Shown here: one piece after another, positions 45,913 to 59,660 of the stretch
How positions within the stretch are numbered: the stretch's first letter is position 1
Layout of the letters: the number at the start of each line of letters is the position of its first letter
Source: Apostichopus japonicus
Taxonomy: Eukaryota; Echinodermata; Holothuroidea; Aspidochirotida; Stichopodidae
Length of the DNA: 64,000 nt
NCBI RefSeq assembly: GCF_037975245.1
Contig: NC_092561.1
Span: 21,526,826-21,590,825, forward strand
Direction: 5' to 3'
Notes under the pieces: model-generated
Told to the model about the DNA's origin: nothing
What the model saw: only the letters and a program-made list of their open reading frames with translations
Database searches by the model: none
Translations under genes and position numbers: made by a program

Positions 45913-48900
45913 CTAAAACCCCTTTAAGTTAGATGTAAGATATAGCTGTTTGGTAAATTTCGAGAGAAAACACGGCATTTGCTTCGAGCCTTTTAAGCCC
46001 AACCTTCTTACAATGTCTTCTGGTACTTCTCTCTTAGAGACCAACTTGTTCACTACAGTCAGCAAATGCTGATATTCTTTCTGTGTTCCATATTCCTGGA
46101 ATACCTTCTTAAAGTCTTGAATAAACCAGGTTCCATCAAGTGGAGTGCGGACCGCACAGTTTCCTGTATATTAAATTATAAGTGTTTTGTAGTATTCTGT
46201 TATTGACTGATCTATTAAGCAGAGTCTTTTCATTGATTCAGTGAACAAAACATTGAAAGAAAAACAAAAACAGAGTGTTTGAAGTCACAAATTATTGCCA
46301 TTGACATATTCTAGTGCGAGATGGCAGTATTTACTAACAATACTCGAGCTTCAAACATTGTATTGTATTTCTGGCACATTCTCTCATTCCCAAACGTATC
46401 ACTTCAATCGCGCAGGCTAGAACTGTATACGTTTACCATGGATACAGTGTTGGAAGAAATGAATTTATACTTGCCCTCTGATGTAGCGTAAGCTATTACA
46501 AAGTCAGCTTCCGATGGAATGGTCGGCTTGACTCCAACGTCTGCAACGGTGGCGTATCTTGAGATATCCATTTGGAGCTCTGGCTCTTGTAACGTCCCCC
46601 CTCGGCATGCCTAAAATACAGTGATCAATGATTAAAGATGCTTACAAATGTCTTGGCCAGCCAATTAGAAAAATAAAAACATGTTTATATTCCATTAAAA
46701 ACATTACTGAGAGCATCGCTACTTTCATACTTTTTGTTGTCGTCATTTAGTGTTCTTTATTTTTTTCATTTCTAGTGAGTAACAATTTTCTCCCATGAGC
46801 TACAACTACAGCAAAATGTGTATATAGATTGCAAAGAATGAGCAAAATAATTATCCTTTTGGAATTTGGGTTTGGTTTCTTCCAAAACAAATTCCTTCAC
46901 TGAGAATGAGAAACCAGCATTTAAGAAAACAATTCCTAAAGGGAAGACGTTGGTTTGATAGAGGCAGAAGAGAGCGAGAGAGAGAGATAGGTGGAGAGAG
47001 CAGTGGCACCTTCCTGGTTTTATCTGTAGTCTAGTAAGTTCATATTAATTACCTTTAGGGGTGCGAAATCATTGTAGCACTTCATTGTCATGGGACCTCT
47101 TACATTGACAACCCCTCTGTTGTCAATACTGAACAGAGTGCTTAAATCACCTTTTACAATAGGTACCATCATTGCGGTTCTACCGGAAGGGAATAGCAAT
47201 ATTAACTGCAGTAGGTTTAAGTCTCAGTACTTGTTTTCCAAATTTAAAGTGCAACCTTTCCAGCTCATTGCACTGAAAGCTCAGTGAAAATGACACCGTT
47301 TATGCAATTTCCACATCCATATTCATTATTTGTATTGAGTTATCTGCTGAGTAACAAAATTGACTGGTCTAGTAATACCACAATTGTCCATAAGAAAGCA
47401 AATCAGAGGCTGTATTTCTTGAGAAAACTGAAGAACCTCAGAGTGGATAAAACAATCATGACCTTGTTCTATAAATCCCTCATTCAAAGTGTTTTGATGT
47501 ACAACATAATTTGTAACTTTGCCAATGGTACAAAAAATTGATGTGAAGATGCTTGAGCAACCTAGGAAAGTTGCTCAGCGTGTAATCGGTGCTCAATTAC
47601 CATCGTTAGAGTACTTGTACCATGAGAGGGTCTGCAATAAATTGAAACATACCATGCAAGAACCAACACACCCTTTGTTTCAGCACTATAATTGCAACCG
47701 CTCTGGGTTGCTTTTATGCCCACCACGTACACTTAGGGGCCGCTACAGATACTCATTAGTGCCTAAGTGCCTAAGTGCGAAGATAAGATTCTTATTGGTA
47801 AGACTTGCTGTATATCTGTTGTATTACTGTATGTGTATCACAGTCTATTGATACTTATACTATTGCTTTTCTTTCTTCTTTTCTTTTTTCGTTTACGACC
47901 TGTGTTAGCCGAATTTCCGATTGTGGACAATAAATTCAAATTCAATTTAATTCAACCGAGGAAAAATGTGTCCTGAAGTCAAGTACAAGGACATCAGAAG
48001 AGAGTTTCAGATAAATTGACCATTGCAAAGGTAACCCCTGATGATAGCAGGTTCATATTGGAAGTGAAACACTTAAACGAGCTAAAGTCCAATCCAGTGA
48101 CAAAGACACGCCATTCATCACCAAATGGTGCTCAAAGTTAAAACAATGATCTGAGAGTCATTTTGAAGGAACGTTTTAGATCTGTCATATTGTTTCTCCT
48201 CATTTTATCTTGACAATTAAGAATTAATGTTGCCTGTCTCAGCCCTTACTCAAATTCCATAACTGGTTTGATATCTGGCTATATCTGGATAGATGAAGAC
48301 TTTATATGGCCATAAAAATCCAGATATATCTTGATATAATTGTAAGCCAGATATCCATATAAAGTTTGATATGGCCATATAAAGCCAGATATATCTTGAT
48401 ATAATTGTAAGCCACATACCCATATAAAGGTTGATATGGCTAATAAAGCCAGATATATCTTGATATAATTGTAAGCCAGATATCCATATAAAGTTTGATA
48501 TGGCCATATCAAGCCAGATATATCTTGATATAATTGTAAGCCAAATATGCATATAAAGTTTGATATGGACATATCAAGCCAGATATATCTTGATATAATT
48601 GTAAGCCAAATATGCATATAAAGTTTGATATGGACATATAAAGCCAGATATATTTTGATAAAATTGAAATCCAGTTGTCCATATAAAGTTGAATAATCAA
48701 GGGGAAGTCATGTGTACCTGACAAAAAATGAGTTAATTGCTGCCATGACTTGCAAGACTGCATTACCATGGCCAGAAATTTGAGGTGCCGGGTTTTCCTC
48801 CAAAAGGCCATATTGGGTTGTTCGGTGAAAGAAACGAAATCGAGAGGAAAGGGGAAGACAGGCACCATCAAACCAATTCTGAATCCACGGGGTGTGAATG

Positions 48901-51900
48901 CAATTATAAGTAACTCCTGACCCCTTTAAAGCACCATTATGTGTTTGAATATACATTCTATAAGCGTTAAAAAAAATCACTCAGGGCTGATTTTCCTATT
49001 TTGATGATAATCGAAACCTTCGCAGTCATGCTGGCGCATGTGTACTGAATGTATGTGTGCGCTTGTGTGATTAAGTGGAATTTTCCCCTTTTTGGCATCC
49101 CAAGCTTTGAGTCATCTGCACAGGTACAGGAAGTTCTCTGCCCTTCCTTTATACCCTTTGCATATTCATTAGGATAGCACTGCTACTACCCATCATGTTA
49201 CACATGTCCTCTTTGTTCCCTGCTTCATAGCCCCTAACCACATACTCTTCCACAAAGAAATAGGGCTTATAGTTTTAGTGATTGTGGAAAGGTTATTCCC
49301 AATGGAGTCTTTATTTCTGTTGTATGTTGTTAAACTGAGATGACATGTTCATGAGTATAAGTTAGCCAACATACCAGTTTGATTTTATAATAATTTGAAG
49401 TTGGTATCCTTTCACTTTTTGAGGGGTTGGCTACTGAACTACTTTTACTCTTAGAAGCATGTGCTTCATTACTCCACTTATCCTAGAAGAAATGGTATTG
49501 ATCGTTTTGTGAGAGGATATTCAACCAAGAGTCTAATTCAGTCTATCTTGGTGAGTTATTTCATATTGATTATTAGTTAAATTTTACTTAATGGCATATG
49601 CTGTAAAGACTATTATTGTAAGAGAGAGTGAGGATATTAATGAGCTTCTTTCAAAGAGGAATTGAGTTCTGCCATGTGTTGGAACATTCATACATATTGT
49701 TAGGTAACAGTAAGTTAGTAGTGGGTATTTAAGTCAGTGTTATACTTGGGAAGGTTTGGTGTCAAGTATAAAAGGAACGTTGCATTTCAAACTGTTTTAA
49801 TTTGATATTTTTTTATTGATATTTGTTTATTACTTTATTTACCTGCCAATTTTATATTTTAGTAAATTCTCAGTTGTGACATTATGAGAATAATTCTTGG
49901 TCACATGATTGAGTTGATGTTTTCAGCTATGATAATTTATTGTCCTCCATATTAGTTGAGGCAGAGTGAAGATCATCATGATTAATTTACAATGTGCTTT
50001 AGTAGTTGATGTTAACTGATTGATTGGTTTTAGGTGTTTCGGGTGTATCATAGGAATTCCCTTGGGACTGTGTGTACAACTCAAGTATGACGATATTGGT
50101 TATTATATTTCTATCAAATTACTTCAGTTTCAATTTTGTCTTAATCAAGGGATTAAAGGTTCATCAACTCTGACATTTTAAAAGTTTCAGTTGTACATCA
50201 AATTAAATGGCTGTCTATGAGCACTATGTAGTAAACCTAAGCATGTATGAAATACCCCTGTAGTGTATTGCTCTCAATAGGCAAATGTTGTACCATACTT
50301 TTTGTGTAATACTTTGGACAGCTTGTGTATTGGTGCTCCTGAAAAGCATATCTGACTTTACCAAGTTGTGCCTAGTACTTGAAGTCCTAATATGTAGTTA
50401 TATGTCATTTTGTAAAGCTGTTTCAGATTTTATATGGTTATATATTTATTTTCCGGTTTAGGTTCTTTGAGCTGGGTCGTGATCCGGTGATGTGAGGGTT
50501 ACTGATCATTGTTGTTAGATGACTGGGATGAGGCGGTTTGTTTTGTTCGATTTCTAGGCAATATACTTTAATCTCTTTAAAGTTGGAAGCATTGTGAGTC
50601 ACAAATAAAACTGTGTGTCACAAAAAGTTATGTACTCAATTGGGTTTGGAATGTGCTGGAAATTAAGTAATCCCAACTTTATATGTCTTCGTCATTATTT
50701 TGAGAATTGTGTCGATGAAAGAACTCGTCAATTCTTCTAAAGATGCTCTAGATTTAGAGCTTTGCTGATTGCCAAATTGTAATGTAGACAAGGACCCTTT
50801 TACTATTCCTGCTCTACAAGTCACTTGTATGGATGCAGTTTGTCACGTTGTGTTTATACACTGTGATGTTGCCTATACACACTCGTGATTCCAAAATGAT
50901 TGCATGTTCAAAATAAGTTGTGAAAATCTTGAATTGGAAATTCTTGGCAACCCTCAAATACAAACAGGTTGTGACAGAACTGCATTGCCTTAACTTTGTA
51001 ATTTCATTGCATCTTGCGTAATAAATTTTTAGAAAGAAGTGTCTTTTGAAGAGTTTCGTTTGGAGCAGTAAGCTTATACTGATGTCTTTAATTTTTTCTT
51101 TCATCAGACCTTAGAGAGATTGGAGACAGTCTAGAGATGGCAGTGTTGTTGGCATTTTGTCATGAAGCAGGCTTTCAAGTGACCTATCCTTCTTTCTACA
51201 ACTTTTTAAACCCACCGTCTACTTTTGCTTGAATTTCTTAGTTCATCCTACTTTTTACTTGGCACCTTTTTTTTTAAACAAATATAAGTTTCTCCCGAAT
51301 GCCTGCAAAAATTCTACTTTCATCCTTTGTCATTGATAATTTGGAGCCTACTTGTTCACCTAGGTCTACTTGGAGCCTGCTGTAGTGAAATTTTAGTAAA
51401 GTTTTTGTTTATTTGTTTTCACAAATTGTGTAGTTTGGTAAGGTATTTAACTATCAGTTTGATAGACTTCTGACAACTGACTACATCAAATAACCCTTTA
51501 CCTCTGCAGAAGCAAAGGGTTACTAAATTGTACTAAATTAAGATGGATTCACGTAATTTCAAGTTTCCATTTCAAGTTTGAGAGCTTATGAGGTTTGCAG
51601 AATTTTACCTCAGTCTGTTCACCTTAATAACCTATGAATTCTGCAGGAAACAAGCTGATTCTTGAACTTAATAAGATGCATCCACGTACTAAGTATGATG
51701 CAAATGCAAGCTGTCCTTTTAAACATAGAGAGCTTATAAGGATTTCAGACTTTCATCTCTGTTGACCTCAAATTACCTTTACACTAACAAACAAATAAGT
51801 TCATTACACTTAATAGCATGCATCAACTTTTAAGTATAAAGTAAATCCAAACTTCACTAATCATTTTACATTTTCAGTCTTGACCTCTGATGACCTCAAA

Positions 51901-54900
51901 TGCATTTGTACCTCCATAGAGAGCAATGAGTTTCGTCTACTTAATATGGCGCATCCACATACAAATAGGAAGTTCATCCATCTTACGGTTTTGAGTTATC
52001 GTGTTTTCAAACCAAGGCGTCACACATACAAGCCATCGACATGGCATGTTTCCCTTTTGCTTCTGACAAGGAATTAATTATCAACAAATTTGAAAAAGAA
52101 TTCTTGATATACGAAATGCTTTAGGATAGAGGTTTGTCATATAACGATGCAGAAATTAGTCAGCGAGATTGCTAAGCAATCAGTTTCTAATCCGTGTCAA
52201 TCCCCGGAGCATGTGTGCGACTACATGTAGCCGCGTTATTTCTCCGAACGACCATTACAAAGTCAAAGACTGATTCATGCCGGTGAGTATTTACGGTCAT
52301 CACTTGGATAGGGATTCAAATGAACTTCTGTTGGCTTCCAAATCATTGGACAAAACTTAACCGAAACTAAATCACATGGACTCGGCCGCCAATGCCATCG
52401 AGTTCATTCCAAGTAAAGTAATTATCACAACGAAGAATTTGCATTGATAACTTTTCAGGGGCACAAAAGTAAAGAATTAGTTGGAAATGCTTTCTGGCAC
52501 GTCTTTGAAACAATTCCTCACAAAGAATCATCCAACCATGGGGCATTTATATTCCCAAGTTTCTTTATTTTTGTGAGTTTAATTCAGCGCTAATACTGAT
52601 GATGTTCTTACATAATAAACTAAATACTGTAATTTGGGGCTGTAAAAAGAACAGCACAGTGGTAAAATTGCTATATAGATAAATAAATATATACTTACTT
52701 GGATAACAAACATCTTTGGTTTGCCAACAAGGGATTTACAGTTTGCTCCACTGAACATGTCAAATATGTCACTAAGCTTCAACCACGATTCATGGTCCTG
52801 ATCTGGGTCCTTTTCATACGCCTGAGCATCTCCGTCTGTTCCAAAAATTACACCATCATCCCCATGGCTACACAACGCACAAAAGAAGTAGTTGGTTCCT
52901 GCATACTCCTTTTTGGAAGCTAGAAACACGTTAAAAATATTTGTATGTTCATGTTTTTTTAGTGTGCAATCCGTTATCGTTAATAGTAAACTATACATAA
53001 TATTGAAAATAGGGGAGGGAGAGATAAATGTGAATAACCGGTGTAGATTCAGGGATTTGTTGGAAAGAAGTTTGGTAAGCACAGAATTGTCTTACGTTTA
53101 CTATTTGGTTCGATCGGAGCAATAGCTAATTCACAACTACAAGTAACAGTACCTACTTTAACAGCCTATGAGCAAAGTGCTTCCCAACTACAAGTGACAG
53201 TCCCTACTTTCACAGTCGTTGCGCAAAGTGCTTCCAAACTACAAGTGACAGTTCCTACTGTTACAGTCAATGAGCAAAGTGCTTCCTAACCAGAAGTGAC
53301 AGTCCCTACTTTAACAGTCGATGAGTAATGTGCTTCCCAACTACAAGTGACAGTTCCTACTGTTACAGTCAATGAGCAAAGTGCTTCCAAACTAGAAGTG
53401 ACAGTCCCTACTTTAACAGTCGTTGCGCAAAGTGCTTCCAAACTACAAGTGACAGTTCCTACTGTTACAGTCAATGAGCAAAGTGCTTCCTAACCAGAAG
53501 TGACAGTCCCTACTTTAACAGTCGATGAGTAATGTGCTTCCCAACTACAAGTGACAGTTCCTACTGTTACAGTCAATGAGCAAAGTGCTTCCAAACTACA
53601 AGTGACAGTCCCTACTTTAACAGTCGTTGCGCAAAGTGCTTCCAAACTACAAGTGACAGTTCCTACTGTTACAGTCAATGAGCAAAGTGCTTCCTAACCA
53701 GAAGTGACAGTCCCTACTTTAACAGTCGATGAGTAATGTGCTTCCCAACTACAAGTGACAGTTCCTACTGTTACAGTCAATGAGCAAAGTGCTTCCAAAC
53801 TACAAGTGACAGTCCCTACTTTAACAGTCGTTGCGCAAAGTGCTTCCAAACTACAAGTGACAGTTCCTACTGTTACAGTCAATGAGCAAAGTGCTTCCTA
53901 ACCAGAAGTGACAGTCCCTACTTTAACAGTCGATGAGTAATGTGCTTCCCAACTACAAGTGACAGTTCCTACTGTTACAGTCAATGAGTAAAGTGCTTCC
54001 AAACTAGAAGTGACATTCCATACTTTAACAGTCGTTGCGCAAAGTGCTTCCAAACTACAAGTGACAGTTCCTACTGTTACAGTCAATGAGCAAAGTGCTT
54101 CCTAACCAGAAGTGACATTCCCTTCTTTAACAGTCGATGAGTAATGTGCTTCCCAACTGCAAGTGACAGTCCCTACTTTAACAGTCATTGAGCAAAGTGC
54201 TTCCCAACTACAAGTAACAGTTCCTACAGTTACAGTCAATGAGCAAAGTGCTTCCCAACTAAAAGTGACAGTCCCTACTTTAACAGTCAATGAGCACAAT
54301 GCTTCCCAATGATACTACAGTTATCAGGCTATTGATTTTCTCTGCTCAAGTTACTTTGTACCGCTCGATTACTGCATTGGCACAAAGATATGGAATATTT
54401 CTATACGTTTTACTATGCATATTACTATCAGCCGAAAGCCCTTAATGGATTAAATGAAATGCTGTTCATCTCGTTTATTGTTTATATATGGAGAGCGTGA
54501 GGAGATACAAGAGGGAGAATTAATTCATCATTCACCATACAATGCCGATACTGTCCTTACTATCAAAATGATAACAACCACGAAATCAATATTTAACACC
54601 AACAGTTTTTACATTGTAAACAGTGTCACCTACAAGTCTAACAGGAAAAGGTTTTACCATTAAGTAATTTACACTTCATCTCACTGCCAGTACAATCCTG
54701 AAATATATTGACATTGAAACCAAGCTCTTCCAGAATGAGCTGTAGGTTATTAACATCTTTATCTGAACCGGTCCTTTCTGTCAGTGTTTTAAACTTGTTG
54801 TTGTTGAAAACGAATGCGACAGGCGGTTTACCACAGCGTACCTCATAGCGTTCGTCCACATTTATCTCTTGACTAATTAAATATAAAATAAGTAAGATTA

Positions 54901-55441
54901 TGTTAATGTGGTAGGAAACTTAAAGCAGCCTCCATGTGGACATATACATAAATAAATATCTATATAAAATCAAGACAGCCTCCACTCATTGTATGTCTAG
55001 AAGTTCGAAACCAGTAAGGAAGGACGTTATTCCACTGTAGGCCCCTGCCATCTCTATCAAATAATGCATGGCATGTCTTGGCCTAGAGTCAATCATGATC
55101 CTCGCCAACTCGATATAATTTGTAAATCCAAATACCAAATCTCTAATGAGATATTTTGAACAGAAAATTTAAAATAAATATCCACATGTTTGAAATGGTA
55201 ATGAGTTATACAATCAAATTGCATAATATATTGGTTTCGGAATGTGAGACTATCTTATTGTTATCAGGATAGATAGTAAATTGTATCTGGGTATTATTTG
55301 ATGTATAATTATCGATATTTTAAGACAATTACGTTACTCATTTTGCCGTTCTCACCTGTCATCAGGTCTCTGTTCCACTGGTTTCTTTTGTTTCCGTTTG
55401 GTATTGAATTTAAAGTTGAGATGTGGACGATCTATTTCCAT
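45913..55441 (-). CDS. Caspase B, short-prodomain cysteine protease, five coding exons, 302 aa
   Basis: Paralogue of caspase A with the same exon plan: 55441-55356, 54872-54658, 52919-52699, 46610-46475 and 46163-45913 (stop included). The phases are the same as in A and the middle exons have identical lengths (215, 221 and 136 bp). The pocket Arg (ERTGSDKDV), the catalytic His (CSHGDDG), QACRG across the exon 3-4 junction and the small-subunit Arg (AVRT) before DGTW are all present. The S2 Trp position holds Val. The last exon is 15 bp longer than in A and ends in a different tail. The intron after exon 4 starts with GC (G|GCAAGT) rather than GT, an otherwise perfect U1 match, so this is probably a working GC-AG intron. 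The prodomain is about 28 residues and basic. Intron 2 holds a 51-bp minisatellite. Intron 3 has been enlarged by a LINE fragment and a further unmatched block of about 3 kb. It is likely to be an active protease, but expression is unknown. Confidence 0.92.
47300..47975 (+). mobile_element. 5'-truncated LINE fragment, C-terminal end of reverse-transcriptase ORF
   Basis: The reading frame has KIDWSSNT, HKKANQRLYFLRKLK and MTLFYKSLIQSVLMYN, the usual C-terminal end of CR1/jockey-type LINE polyproteins. A shift near 47,525-47,540 moves to the next frame, which continues with EQPRKVAQRVIGAQLPSLE and HTMQEPTHPLF. The element ends in a short A- and T-rich tail (ataaattcaaattcaattt). It is absent from the matching place in copy A, so it inserted in B or was lost from A. 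It lies in intron 3 of caspase B and is not functional. Confidence 0.85.
48255..48690. repeat. 65-bp minisatellite, about 6.5 units
   Basis: Repeats of GATATATCTTGATATAATTG with ATATAAAGTTTGATATGG, spaced 64-65 bp. Overlapping minus-strand frames (SRYIWL, LQLYQDISG) come from the repeat. Private to copy B, in intron 3 of caspase B. Confidence 0.93.
48691..51400. other. B-specific block in caspase B intron 3
   Basis: No counterpart in copy A, where about 13,170 joins similarity again near 13,440. T-rich with short frames only. I could not define terminal repeats or a target duplication, so insertion in B and deletion in A are both possible. Confidence 0.5.
53132..54310. repeat. 51-bp minisatellite with 204-bp higher-order units in caspase B intron 2
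   Basis: About 23 units. Between about 53,285 and 54,110, four variants repeat as a 204-bp block, shown by near-identical 62-codon minus-strand frames ending at 53286, 53490, 53694 and 53898. The ends of the array do not follow the block order. Confidence 0.95.
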
Positions 55442-58400
55442 TATGTTTGCAGGTTAATGAAAACTTCTTGTAGGTTGTAAATAACTGGATGTCTGATGAG
55501 GGACTTCTGCATAGGAATAGACAAAGGTATCGTGTCATTGACTGTCATTCAGAGCCCCGTTCATATTGTTTTTGTAAGGATAGGTCGGCGAAGAGAACCA
55601 AATCCAATAGATATGAAATATATAAGCTTTTCTGCTTGTCTCGAGGGGGAAAAAAAACGTTCGATTGAAATTTTATTTCTGAATTGAAATATTGTATTGG
55701 AAAATGTAAATTCTTATCATCATACTTAAAATAAGAAGAACGTTTTCCAAACTTCTGAGTCTTTTTTATTTCATCAAAATGTTTCCACAAATTATATCAA
55801 AGTCACGCTTACTGCCTGTATAATACTTTTTTAGTAAAAAAAAAACAACACATTGTTTGATTTGTTGTGATCGCTGCGTCAATTCATATCAACAAAGTCA
55901 GTTCAAACCAAGGATTGAAATATATATTTTAAAACATACAAATATCAGTTAATTCTAATATCATAATAATAACAGCTGTGATAAATTTTTCTTTGACGTT
56001 TCACAATGTATGCAAATATTGATCAGTTACATTAAACACTTAAAACAAAACAAAAGGCAAAGAAAAAAATAATTGACTTAAAAAACATCCATAAGGTTCG
56101 CTTGAGGTGGCTTTTTTCACACGATTTCCCCACGACGGGATGCCTCTGCATTGGGAACGAACTAAGAATCAAAATGCTGCCTACATATAAAGAAAATAAC
56201 GATATAGTCGGAAGCATTTAATTTTTCCATTTCAGAGTGAAATCTGTTTAAAATGTATATGTGCGAATTCTCCTCTTTTTTATAGCTCAGCTAAAAGACT
56301 TCAACTAAGCTAAAGCGATCGTCCGATACTGCCGATAATTTGTCCCTTTTTGCCCTCGTGCTTGAATGACTGCCATGTAGTCATTTTCATTCGATTAAGC
56401 TGACATTTCGTGAGTGGTTTTTTTGTAGTTAAGTTTCCATACATATGGTAATATGTTATCAATCTGAAGGTCATTTGTGGTCACGAGAGGTCATTTTCTA
56501 AAAACGTATAAAAAATGCTACTCATCTTAGAGCGTTTGTCCAACTGCTGAAATGCTGTGAATATATCGCTTTGAAAGGTGGTGAAGCAAAGTTGTTCAGG
56601 GAAAACATCTTGATGTGAAGGCCCAAAACGTGTCTGCCGCAGATCATATGCAAGGATCATAAAATTTTGTTTTCAACTTTTTATTGTTCAGTATGCATTT
56701 GGTGTGAGTTGCAAAATGTCGGCCATTTTAATTTTCCCGTCTGTTTGGGAAACAATTCCACCTGTATGAGGCTTGATCAAGTCAAATATTTACTTGTTAT
56801 TCAACTTCTAGTTTGAAGTCAGTCTCTGTAAAAGCAATACTTGGCAGATTTGCAAATTGAACTTTTCCACAGTTTGTGTGTGGAATACGACTGTGTAGAA
56901 ATGACGTATACTGTTGGAGTCGATTCCAATATCTGCACTTACCGTTTCTCTGTGGTACGTCGATTGTAAACAAGTTCTATAATTTTATCGGGGAAATTTT
57001 CGTCAGCACAACTCAAACGTGATATCCACAACATTTAAGCATATTTAGCAGAGGATCAATTCTCGTTACGCTTTCGTTTTATTATTGCATGAACGAAAGC
57101 TACGAAGTGCACATACTGTTGGTTCTTTGTTTTTGCAAAATAATAATTGTAATAAGTACAACGATCTATTGCATAAAATAAGTTCGTGACAGGGTTTCTT
57201 CTTTGAATACGACAATATCGAGACTACCAAGGGACGGTTCGTATACACCCTACAGGCCTGAAAAATCGTTGAAATCAGTCAATTTCGGGAAATAGTCAAG
57301 GGTTTGCAGGATATGTAGCTGCGCAATTCGGGAAAATTCATTTCTAAAATTCAGTTGACGTCAACTAGCTCAAATATGGAAAGGTTATGATCACCATAGC
57401 TAAGGATGTGTATCATTGACAAGTTTCCCACTTACATTAGAAAGTCACATTTTGAGTATAAATATATAATTTTTTGTAAATGTCAAAATTCATCAAGGAT
57501 CAATAATATCTGCAAAACTCATATAAACAAAACTTTCATGATATCTTACAAGGATAACATTGGCTCATATACCCTGTTACAATGAAGTCATGCATCAAAC
57601 CGCAATACAGCTTTGTATTCAGGTTTAAAGATACTACAAAGGCAGCTCTGTATTTTGAGTATTCAAGAACAAAACTTAGCTGTTATTATAGCCTTTTGCA
57701 ACTTTTATCATGATTTATTTCAATAAAAAGAAACATTTATCTTTGTCTTTTTTCCCCCCAAAAAATGCAATGATTCTCCAGTTAGTATTTTTAAGAGGCC
57801 CTGATTAAAAGGGGTTAGACACTTATATGTCGGTAACAATTTGTATTCGAACAAATTAAATGAAACGAAATAACATGGAATCATGCATTTATCAATAAAT
57901 CCTTAAACCAAAATAATATACGTCAACTAAAGCATTGAGGTTGTCACACATGGTTCCCTACTCCGTTTACGTGTAACCGAAATTACTACAAAAGAGCAAA
58001 TAATTCCTATACAACTGGTTTCAGCCAAAATAAAGTCCTTTTAAATCAAGCAATCCTGTTAGCCTTTCTATCCCGTTGGCAATCCTTCAATAAGTTGTTA
58101 ACACACACTGTTAGAGACAAGTACGCGAAAATGCCATTTATTTTCGTGCTCACGTGTTACCATCAGGGACGTCGCTATAGGGGGGTGTGGGGGGTGTCTC
58201 ACCCGCCAACTTGGTAAAACTGACGATAGTTGGAAATTGGAGTGCGACAGTCGGAATTTCCGACTGTCGCACTATTATATACCTAGGTCTATTCATATAT
58301 TCCTGTGATTGTGAATGACCTAAAAATTGAAAAATTTCGGTCAAAGTTGACCTTTAATCAGTCATATTTACCACGTTTTCCTTACCACTTAGAGAAATTG

Positions 58401-59656
58401 TATCTCGCGATTCTTATACTCCTCCATACAAAACTTCGTATAAATTTGAATACTCCAAAAACAATGCCTAATAGAACTACCGTAATAGGCGTAGGAGACC
58501 AATTTGATTTCGGGGGGGGGGGAGGGGTGGGGGCTTTAACGACTTTCCCGAAAAAACCCAAATTTTTCGCGTTGCACATGGTAATGGCATATCGTATGGG
58601 CATGCATCGGTTTTTACATCGCATGACAATAACATACAATCATTTCCGTGTTATTACCCTTCCATATTGGTAATAACTATTGGGGAAGTCGTTACAATAT
58701 TAATGGTAATAATAATATAAGTTTAACCATTGAAAAACAGATTGCAAATTATCTTTCTTTCAGTAGATGCCCGAAAAGTTATCAGCATATTGCCCGAATT
58801 TTCACAATTCTTTTTATATATTTGGTTGGGGGGGGGGGTAGGGGGGCTAATAAGTTTGTGAAGTGAGTGCCAGTGGGTTCAAATGTATCGAACAAAGTTC
58901 GGAACAAAAGTGCAGTCGCGAAAGGGGTGTCTGACTGACATTGACAGTATCGCTGACGAGTAGCGCGGGGTGGGGAGGGGGTGGGGTACAAGGCGGAATT
59001 TGCTGGCTTCAAAACCCATCCAGTTGGATTTTCAGCCACTACAACCCCCCCCCTCCAATCACCAGGCCTTATCTACGTCCCTGGTTACCATAATTAAAGT
59101 ATCTTGCGCCATTAATGAACCATTACCAGAGATTTGAATGTCAGTCAACGCTTTCCTGTAAAATATAAATGATATCCAAATTTTTACTCACCTCAAGAAA
59201 TTGCAAATTATCTTTCTTTCAGTAGATGCCCGAAAAGTTAACAGCATATTGCCCGAATTTTCACAATTCTTTTTATATATTTGGTTGGGGGGGGGGGGTA
59301 GGGGGGCTAATAAGTTTGTGAAGTGAGTGCCAGTGGGTTCAAATGTATCGAACAAAGTTCGGAACAAAAGTGCAGTCGCGAAAGGGGTGTCTGACTGACA
59401 TTGACAGTATCGCTGACGAGTAGCGCGGGGTGGGGAGGGGGTGGGGTACAAGGCGGAATTTGCTGGCTTCAAAACCCATCCAGTTGGATTTTCAGCCACT
59501 ACAACCCCCCCCCCCCCTCCAATCACCAGGCCTTATCTACGTCCCTGGTTACCATAATTAAAGTATCTTGCGCCATTAATGAACCATTACCAGAGATTTG
59601 AATGTCAGTCAACGCTTTCCTGTAAAATATAAATGATATCCAAATTTTTACTCACC
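55356..59656 (-). other. 5' leader of caspase B with duplicated splice donor
   Basis: The start exon begins at 55506 after a conserved acceptor (atgcag). The upstream non-coding exon ends at a TTGAG|GTGAG donor at 59656. A second identical donor lies at 59192, because about 460 bp containing it was tandemly duplicated. Copy B also carries extra sequence at about 55,948-56,630 that copy A lacks; I do not recognise it. Confidence 0.4.
58164..59083. mobile_element. Short hAT-type element, 920 bp, non-autonomous
   Basis: Tips are CAGGGACGT and ACGTCCCTG, with an 8-bp target duplication GTTACCAT at 58156-58163 and 59084-59091. Copy A has the empty site (about 19,570, GCTACCAT once). G and C runs follow the tips. 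It contains a 31-bp palindrome at 58242-58272 and encodes nothing recognisable. The insertion lies in the first intron or upstream leader of caspase B. Confidence 0.9.
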
Positions 59657-59660
59657 TCAA
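58741..59660. repeat. Tandem duplication of about 460 bp covering a transposon end and a splice donor
   Basis: The sequence from the interior of the 920-bp element through its right tip, its GTTACCAT duplication and the caspase leader donor is present twice (58,741-59,199 and 59,200-59,660). The copies differ mainly in G-run and C-run length. The second transposon tip ends at 59547. The duplication happened after the transposon inserted. Confidence 0.9.

Noticed and set aside
48250-48871. Overlapping 100-120-codon minus-strand frames rich in Ile, Tyr and Trp
   Set aside because: Products of a 65-bp AT-rich tandem repeat; several frames are open at once and no counterpart exists in copy A.
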